Source: Ophiodon elongatus (lineage: Eukaryota > Chordata > Actinopteri > Perciformes > Hexagrammidae). From it: a stretch of 64,000 nucleotides of DNA. The DNA lies in the NCBI GenBank assembly GCA_016806645.1, contig JACSYO010001999.1:1058001-1122000 (forward strand), in the 5' to 3' direction. Positions 58,355-64,000 of the stretch are shown here, piece by piece. Position numbers and translations under genes: made by a program. The first letter of the stretch is position 1. Each line of letters opens with the position of its first letter. The notes under the pieces are model-generated. The model made no database searches. It was not told the DNA's origin and saw only the letters and a list, made by a program, of their open reading frames with translations.

Positions 58355-58804
58355 GCTCACTGGTGTTGCTGATGTGACACAAAATACTATCACTACCACT
58401 GGCCTGGCCCCAGTTTCGTATCGCCCAGTGAAAACTTTACAAATAAGAGGGGAAAAAAATCTGCCATTTTCCTACAGACGTTAATTACATTGATTTTAAC
58501 ATTTTGCTGGAATTGCACTTGTTTGGCAATGTGCAATAATTGGTCCGGAGAAAATTTGAAGTATAACAGAAAGTCACAAGCCACAAAACATAGATCAGTT
58601 ATTGATGAGATCGTTTTTTATACCCATATCCAGCCTAGAGTTCTGGGGGCTGGACCGTAACCCACGCTCACTAACGTAAGAGTTTTCATATCACCTGACT
58701 TGAATGTCAGTGGAAGGAAAGGAACACAGGAGTTGGGGTCAGCCATCCAGGATTGTATTGCTGTCAAGTAAAATTCTGACATTAAATACATCTCTTCCCT
58801 GCTT

Positions 58805-59045
58805 AAAGGAATATTTTTACAGTTTTGGAAATGCTTGCTTTTTTCAGAGAGCGAGACGAGAAGATGCATATGAATCTCATGTCTGTGCATTAAGTACAAA
58901 GATGGAGTGAGGACATGGTTAACTGAGCTAAGTGGACTAGAGGCAGGGGAAGCCAGCTAATCTGGCTTTTTCCAAAATTCTAAAATATACAGACAAAAAT
59001 CTGTCCTATTTACACTGTATTACTTGTGTTTAACCAATAAATGAA
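58805..59045 (+). repeat. Diverged interspersed repeat (teleost-type)
   Basis: AAAGGAATATTTTTACAGTTTTGGAAATGCTTGC, GAGACGAGAAGATGCATATGAATCTCATGTCTGTGCATTAAGTAC, GTTAACTGAGCTAAGTGGACTAGAGGCAGGGG and AGCCAGCTAATCTGGCTTTTTCC follow the order of a repeat I recognise as abundant in fish (the usual form has GTTAGCTTAGCTTAGCATAAAGACTGG). Strongly diverged; no coding. Confidence 0.5.
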
Positions 59046-61524
59046 TAGAAAGAAAAAAAAAATTCAAATATAAATTTGTGATTCAACTACAATTATTTTT
59101 TCACAAACAATAGTTAATGTATCTTCCCTGCACTTCTGTACAGCCTCTCTATCTATACCTTGGGTTGCCAGATAGTAAGTCAATTTAAGAAATAAGCATC
59201 GAAAAGCCATGATTTACTGTGATCTGCGTCGTGACTAACAATGTCCCTTAGCTGTTATAAAACAGTTACAACATATTCCTTGCAAGGTTTGTTAAAATAA
59301 ACACACAATCACAAAAAAATGCAATAATGCGTTTGTAACTAATAATAGCAAGTAGGACATTGCAGACGTTTATTTCCAGTCTTATAAGCTATCACCATAG
59401 AAATTGAATGAGAGTAGAACGTTCATTGAACTGGTTGTTGTGGTCATTTTACTATTTCAAAAGGAAAAGGGCACCCAGCACTGTGCATTGGCCATAGAAA
59501 TAGAAATTGAATAAGTTGGCTCATTACAACGGTCACAGTTCTTTGTAGCGGCCGCCACTCTGACCACACTGCTATGTTGATTTGAATGGAAATGTCTGTT
59601 CTATTCTCCTTCTTTTTCTATGGTTGTAACTTTTCAAAGTGTGTGTGGGCTTTCGAGATCCACTGTATGTCATGATCCTCCAACAAGTTCCCATTCTCTC
59701 GGCAGTATTAATGAAAAACTGAAATTCAAAATGCCACAAAAATCACCTTGAAAAAAGCGAGATGAAAGGCTATTGCAAATGTTACCTCAGATGCCATGAC
59801 AGTCGCAGAGACAGACGCTTCATTCGTACCTCTAACAAGCAGCGCCAACAAAGACAGATCAGAGATTCTAACATGGCATCAGTAACTTCTGAGTTTGATT
59901 TTCCTTTGGTTAATCTTCTTCTGTCCAAGTCTTACTCACCTCCTTTTTTTTGATACTCTCACTAATCTTCATTCTCTGTCGTTCTTTCCTCCCTCTCTTT
60001 GCATCAGTATGCGACAGGTGAGTGGGGAATTGGAAATGGGATATCTCAAAGAGGCCAACTATGACACTGGAGGTTGAATACTAACATCACAACCCTGCAC
60101 CTCTGCCACTCTCATCTCAACATTTTTGCATTTCCAATCTCACTCTTTTCCTTTTTTTTTCACTTGTCACAGCGCCACTTATGTAGCTACTAAAAAGGTG
60201 TATGGAGGCTCTAAAGTTGCATCAGAAAACTAGGGAAAAACATATAATTAAGGTGCCAGCATAGACACCCATTGGACAATAGGCTTTAATAATAGCTCAA
60301 TGCAGGACAAATAATGGATCGATATTTGACGGAATTAAAAAAGTTATGTTATAATGTGAGTATAAGTCAATTCAAGAGGTACAATTTTGTTATTTGAGGT
60401 AGATGTGTTCCTAAATTGTGTTTTCACCCGCTCAAGCCGATTGCGTGCCAAGCACCTAGCTGCTGCGTTAACACCACGGTAACTGTTTGGCTATAAAGAC
60501 ACAGCAACTAACCGTAAAAAAATCTATAAATACATTAATGCCAACATTGACGAATGTACTATTATACAGAGGCATAATTCGTGTTTCAGAAATCTTCTCT
60601 GCAACTCCGCTGTCAGTTGAAATGTTGCAAAGCTAGCCAGCGGCGGTCATTGACTGTATGAACCATAGACTGTATATGAAGATCTTTTATTACCAAGAGG
60701 AGTAAGCTAGCATTCCCTCAAAGGCAAAGATTGGGCATATCATTAGCAACATTTTATATTCTCATGTATGTAAACATCATATGCATATGAAAGACCCTTT
60801 TGCAGCGCTCTCATTTTCACAAGAGTCAGCTAGAAATACTCTTAAAATGCCAGCCGGAGACAGTCTTCAACTAACTCACAGGGTAAATGTTAATTAGCTA
60901 GCTAGCTCCAGCTAATCCAATCTGGCAGTGACGTAAATAAATTCACTAAATTGAAAAGAGAAAGTGTGCTACAGTCTACATCTTTGTGATGCCAAAAACA
61001 TGGACCTAAACCACCCTCTTTGTTTCACCCTTGTTAAAAGGAGGTTCCACAAAAAACATTTCTTTATCTATTTTTAATCTTTTTTCTTCTCCAATTCTTT
61101 TACTCTATATTTGTGTTAAGCTAGTTCTCCACTGGCCTTTGATGATGTGTCCACTGCGGTTCCTATGAAACCCACTGATGTATCTAAAAAACCTCCTTAC
61201 AGACAGTGAGAGTTCTGCTCTTCTTTCAGCTGCCAGTAATTGTGAGGGCTTTTGAGATTCGTGGTACATAATATAGAACCGTCTGTACCGCATTGCGTTC
61301 AAGAGGGAATCGACTGCAGTGGTGTTGTCGGACAAGCATACAGGCAGAAATTGGCAAACGATACCAGCGTCCTTCATGCTATATTTCTTTATCCCCTCTC
61401 AATTTCATTTTTGAAGTGCTCTGATGGAATACTAAGTGAATTTTATAAACGGTTTGACTCTGTCAGAGGTCAATGGAAGGATGCAAGTGGACACAATGAG
61501 AGATTATCCACAGCAAAGAAACCT
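59046..61524. other. Non-coding stretch, no gene recognised
   Basis: No supported gene. A GAACCATAGACTGTATATGAAG word (60659-60681) and a GTTTGGCTATAAAGACACAGC word (60486-60506) look like old repeat scraps. A pyrimidine-rich patch lies at 59937-60005. Confidence 0.45.
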
Positions 61525-61960
61525 TAAAGGGACAGTTCACACCGAAAATCAGATACATATTTTTCGTCTTACCTGTAGTGCTAATCATCAATCTAGCTTG
61601 TTTTGGTGTGAGTTACCGAGTGTTGGAGATATTGGCCATAGAGAAGACCTCCCTCTCTCCAATGTATTGGAAGTAGATGGCACTCTGATTGTGGTGCTCA
61701 AAGCTTCAAGAAAATACGTCTAAAAAACTCAATAGAAGTCTGGAAATAATGATTCCATCGGTTACTTAAAATAATCCACCGACTTTAACCAGTTGCATGT
61801 AGGAAGTATTTTATTTCTACCGTACTACAACCACCAACCGTATCACCACGCAGAAGGAAGTGTGCATATACTTTCTAGATAACCGATACTGCTAGCTCAT
61901 TCAGCACTGAGCTAGCTAAAGTTACAGTTGGTCAGTGAGATGTTACACTCACTGACATTA
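61525..61960 (+). repeat. Interspersed repeat (teleost-type), nearly full copy
   Basis: AAAGGGACAGTTCACACCGAAAATCAGATACATATTTTTCGTCTTACCTGTAGTGCTAATCATCAATCTAG, GTTTTGGTGTGAGTTACCGAGTGTTGGAGATATTGGCC, TAGATGGCACTCTGATTGTGGTGCTCAAAGC and GCAGAAGGAAGTGTGCATATAC follow a repeat I recognise from many teleost genomes (non-autonomous DNA element type). There is no partner in this window. Confidence 0.55.
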
Positions 61961-62504
61961 AGAGGCATTAGGGTTTGTTGGTTTCTAGCCTAATCCGCTC
62001 CCTCTCCCTCTCACCCACCTGATGCCTGTTTGTCTCACTCTTTCAACGACTGGAGATCATAAAACTGTATCCTCAAGGATAATGACAAGAAAGGACACAA
62101 TCGCTTCCAGTGGCACGACTGAATGATGAATATTGTAGCATGTTAAAGGTTAATAGACCGAGGATGGATCCAACGCTGCACATCATATAAAAAAAGAAAT
62201 AAAAAACATCAGATCATCACTGTGGTTGCTGTATGTCAAGGGTGAGTTGATCATATGGGACACCATGTGAGAGGTGAACTTTATTATGAAGTCAGATCAT
62301 TTTCAAAGTATTATACTAATCCTTTTATACACATTTCTGGTTTTGATAATTACCCGTAATCATCTGTTAAGAAGGTGAATTACTTTTTCATGCTGACCTT
62401 ATGTGTAAACCACCACGAAGAGTCAAATTCCTTGTATGTTTACAAATACTTGTCCAATAAAGCAGATTCTGATACCTATACACACACACTGCAGTATATG
62501 AGCG
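61961..62504. other. Non-coding stretch, no gene recognised
   Basis: Nothing recognised. Confidence 0.5.
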
Positions 62505-62564
62505 TCCACAATGTGTGTGTGTGCGTGTGCGCGCACGCGTGCGCAAGCGAGCGAGAGAGAGAGA
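62505..62564. repeat. Compound GT/GC/GA simple repeat
   Basis: GTGTGTGTG, then GCGTGTGCGCGCACGCGTGCGC and GAGAGAGAGA in succession. The GC part is alternating purine-pyrimidine (Z-DNA-prone). Confidence 0.9.
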
Positions 62565-63685
62565 AAATACCCTGTAAGTTTCACTCCACCGCCTCTCATC
62601 ATGTCAGCCCTCTGCAAGGCCGGGTCACCTCAGGGTCAGCCCATTTCTGATTATCCCTGATGATTGGCGGCTCTGTCTGCGGCCATGGGTGAGTGCTTCG
62701 CTGTGACATCAAGCCTTATTGGAGGAGACCTGAGTTCAGGGGCGGGGTCAGAGGTGGCAGAAGACCAGAGGAGGGAGATGTTAGCTTATGATTGGTTTAT
62801 GAGTGACAGCCTGACGTAGCCTAGTAGGCAGAGAAGAAGAGCAGAACAACGGGGTCAAGGTATCACTCGCATGTTGTATTGGATTAGTTGCCTTGGCGAT
62901 GGTAATGGGGTTTAAATATGAATCGGCATCAGACGCATCAATTTGTGTGCAAGGAAGGACAGTATAACATGTAGATCATTATAATGCTGCTGCCGGAAAA
63001 CATCAATGATCTTTATTATTAACAGTACAAGTGGATAAAATGTACTTAGATTTTTTAGCTGTATTGTACACTACATGCCCCTGGTAATGTGAAATATGGA
63101 AATCCAATTACTATCAAATGAGGTAGAGTAAGTTATGTCACAACAGACCAACTGTTTCAAACTTTCAAGTTGTCATCATTGAAGTTAATGTGCTTCATAC
63201 AACCCTGTTATCCTTTTTTACTTTGATCGAGTGATTCGTCAAGGAAACGATTGGTAAAACAAAAGTTATGAAATACCACATATGCACACACTCACACACA
63301 TCAAATAATTTTCGCTCTTATGAGAATTTTGTTATTTATTTCTTGTGTGGACAAAACATTTGCAGGAAATGTAATAATGTTTTAGTAAAAAAAATTCTAG
63401 ATTATGGAAGTCCAGGGTCCAGTCAAAAAAAAAATATTCATAATAAATACAATTTTAGATGGATGCATGTAGAAAATACACATTTTAAAGCACAAGTATC
63501 TTTTGCAAATGCATAATTACTGCGAAGCTGAAGATTGAAATAAAAACTCAATTGATTGCCAATTATTTAAATTAACAGAGATTTATTTTGGCAGTAAATG
63601 TGCATTTTCCAACATAGAAAAAGGAAATTTGATTTTTTCTTTTTTTCTTTAAACTTTGTTTTATGGTCCGTCTATATGCAATAGG
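62565..63685. other. Non-coding stretch, no gene recognised
   Basis: No supported gene or repeat. Confidence 0.5.
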
Positions 63686-63902
63686 CCTTTTTCACACCAG
63701 ACATTTTGACATAAAAGGAAAAGCACAGGTGTTACCAATTCCATTAACGATGGCTCCTCTCTATTCAAATGTCCCAATAAGCCATGACAGTCTGACCAGA
63801 AGCCTGAAACTGAGGCAGCTAAATGGAATTCAACAATAATGTATTTCATTAGTTACACCTGTGCTTTTTTTTTTGCTATGAAATGTCTTCTATGAAAAAG
63901 GG
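63686..63902. mobile_element. Short inverted-repeat element (MITE-like), about 217 bp
   Basis: The left end CCTTTTTCACACCAGACATTTTGACATAAAAGG..AAAGCACAGGTGTTACCAAT and the reverse complement of the right end (CCCTTTTTCATAGAAGACATTTC.. AAAAGCACAGGTGTAACTAAT) align over about 50 bp. The interior has no frame of note. No clear target duplication was seen, so the superfamily is open. Confidence 0.7.
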
Positions 63903-64000
63903 ATTTTTAAAATGTAATAATTAAATCATATTGATATTTAATTTAATTCCCATTTGTGTGCACATAATTTATGACTACATGAGAAAGTGTTATTTTTATA
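63903..64000. other. Window end, AT-rich
   Basis: No feature. Confidence 0.6.

Noticed and set aside
1..64000. Operons, ribosome-binding sites and terminators of a prokaryote
   Set aside because: Microsatellites, SINEs and the absence of dense long frames show vertebrate non-coding DNA.

Overview
The window looks like non-coding vertebrate DNA, most likely from a teleost fish. Long (CA/GT)n, (TA)n and (CT)n microsatellites occur every few kilobases, and there are no dense reading frames. The recognisable mobile DNA is of types typical of fish genomes: a BEL/Pao LTR retrotransposon, a V-SINE with the conserved DANA-type core, a tRNA-derived SINE, an RTE-like LINE piece, a hAT remnant and short inverted-repeat elements. 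The species cannot be fixed from the sequence. No intact host protein-coding gene, rRNA gene, true tRNA gene or CRISPR array was seen.

Layout. From 1 to about 44.5 kb the DNA is gene-desert-like: AT-rich, with microsatellites and scattered old repeat copies (2.4-2.9, 6.2-6.5, 12.3-12.6, 16.8, 28.0, 32.1-32.4, 37.9-38.2, 39.1, 41.1-41.6 and 43.0-43.4 kb). Between them lie stretches of mixed composition with homeodomain-like TAAT cores that could be conserved non-coding elements; this can only be suggested from one sequence. A 12-bp minisatellite sits at 35.77-35.93 kb, followed by a TA array.

From about 44.5 to 57.2 kb the window becomes a nest of mobile elements. In order it holds an old interspersed repeat, a hAT remnant encoding a zinc-finger domain, a decayed C2H2 zinc-finger gene on the minus strand, a pair of direct repeats, and a nearly two-LTR-complete but internally deleted BEL/Pao element (49925-53190, minus strand, LTRs about 98% identical). 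After that come a tRNA-derived SINE inserted in a degenerate TTTGTGTCTC array, a strong hairpin, a frameshifted LINE fragment, a copy of an unidentified repeat with a minus-strand reading frame, a 73-nt hairpin and a V-SINE with an 18-bp target-site duplication. From 57.2 kb to the end it returns to quiet DNA with a few repeats and a short inverted-repeat element at 63.69-63.90 kb.

There is no multi-gene system here that I can support. The best candidates for something undescribed are the three-copy repeat carrying a minus-strand frame (41.1, 46.9 and 54.7 kb), the hairpins at 53771-53824 and 55551-55623, and the internally deleted BEL/Pao derivative. Clade names for repeats rest on recognition by eye, not on a database search.
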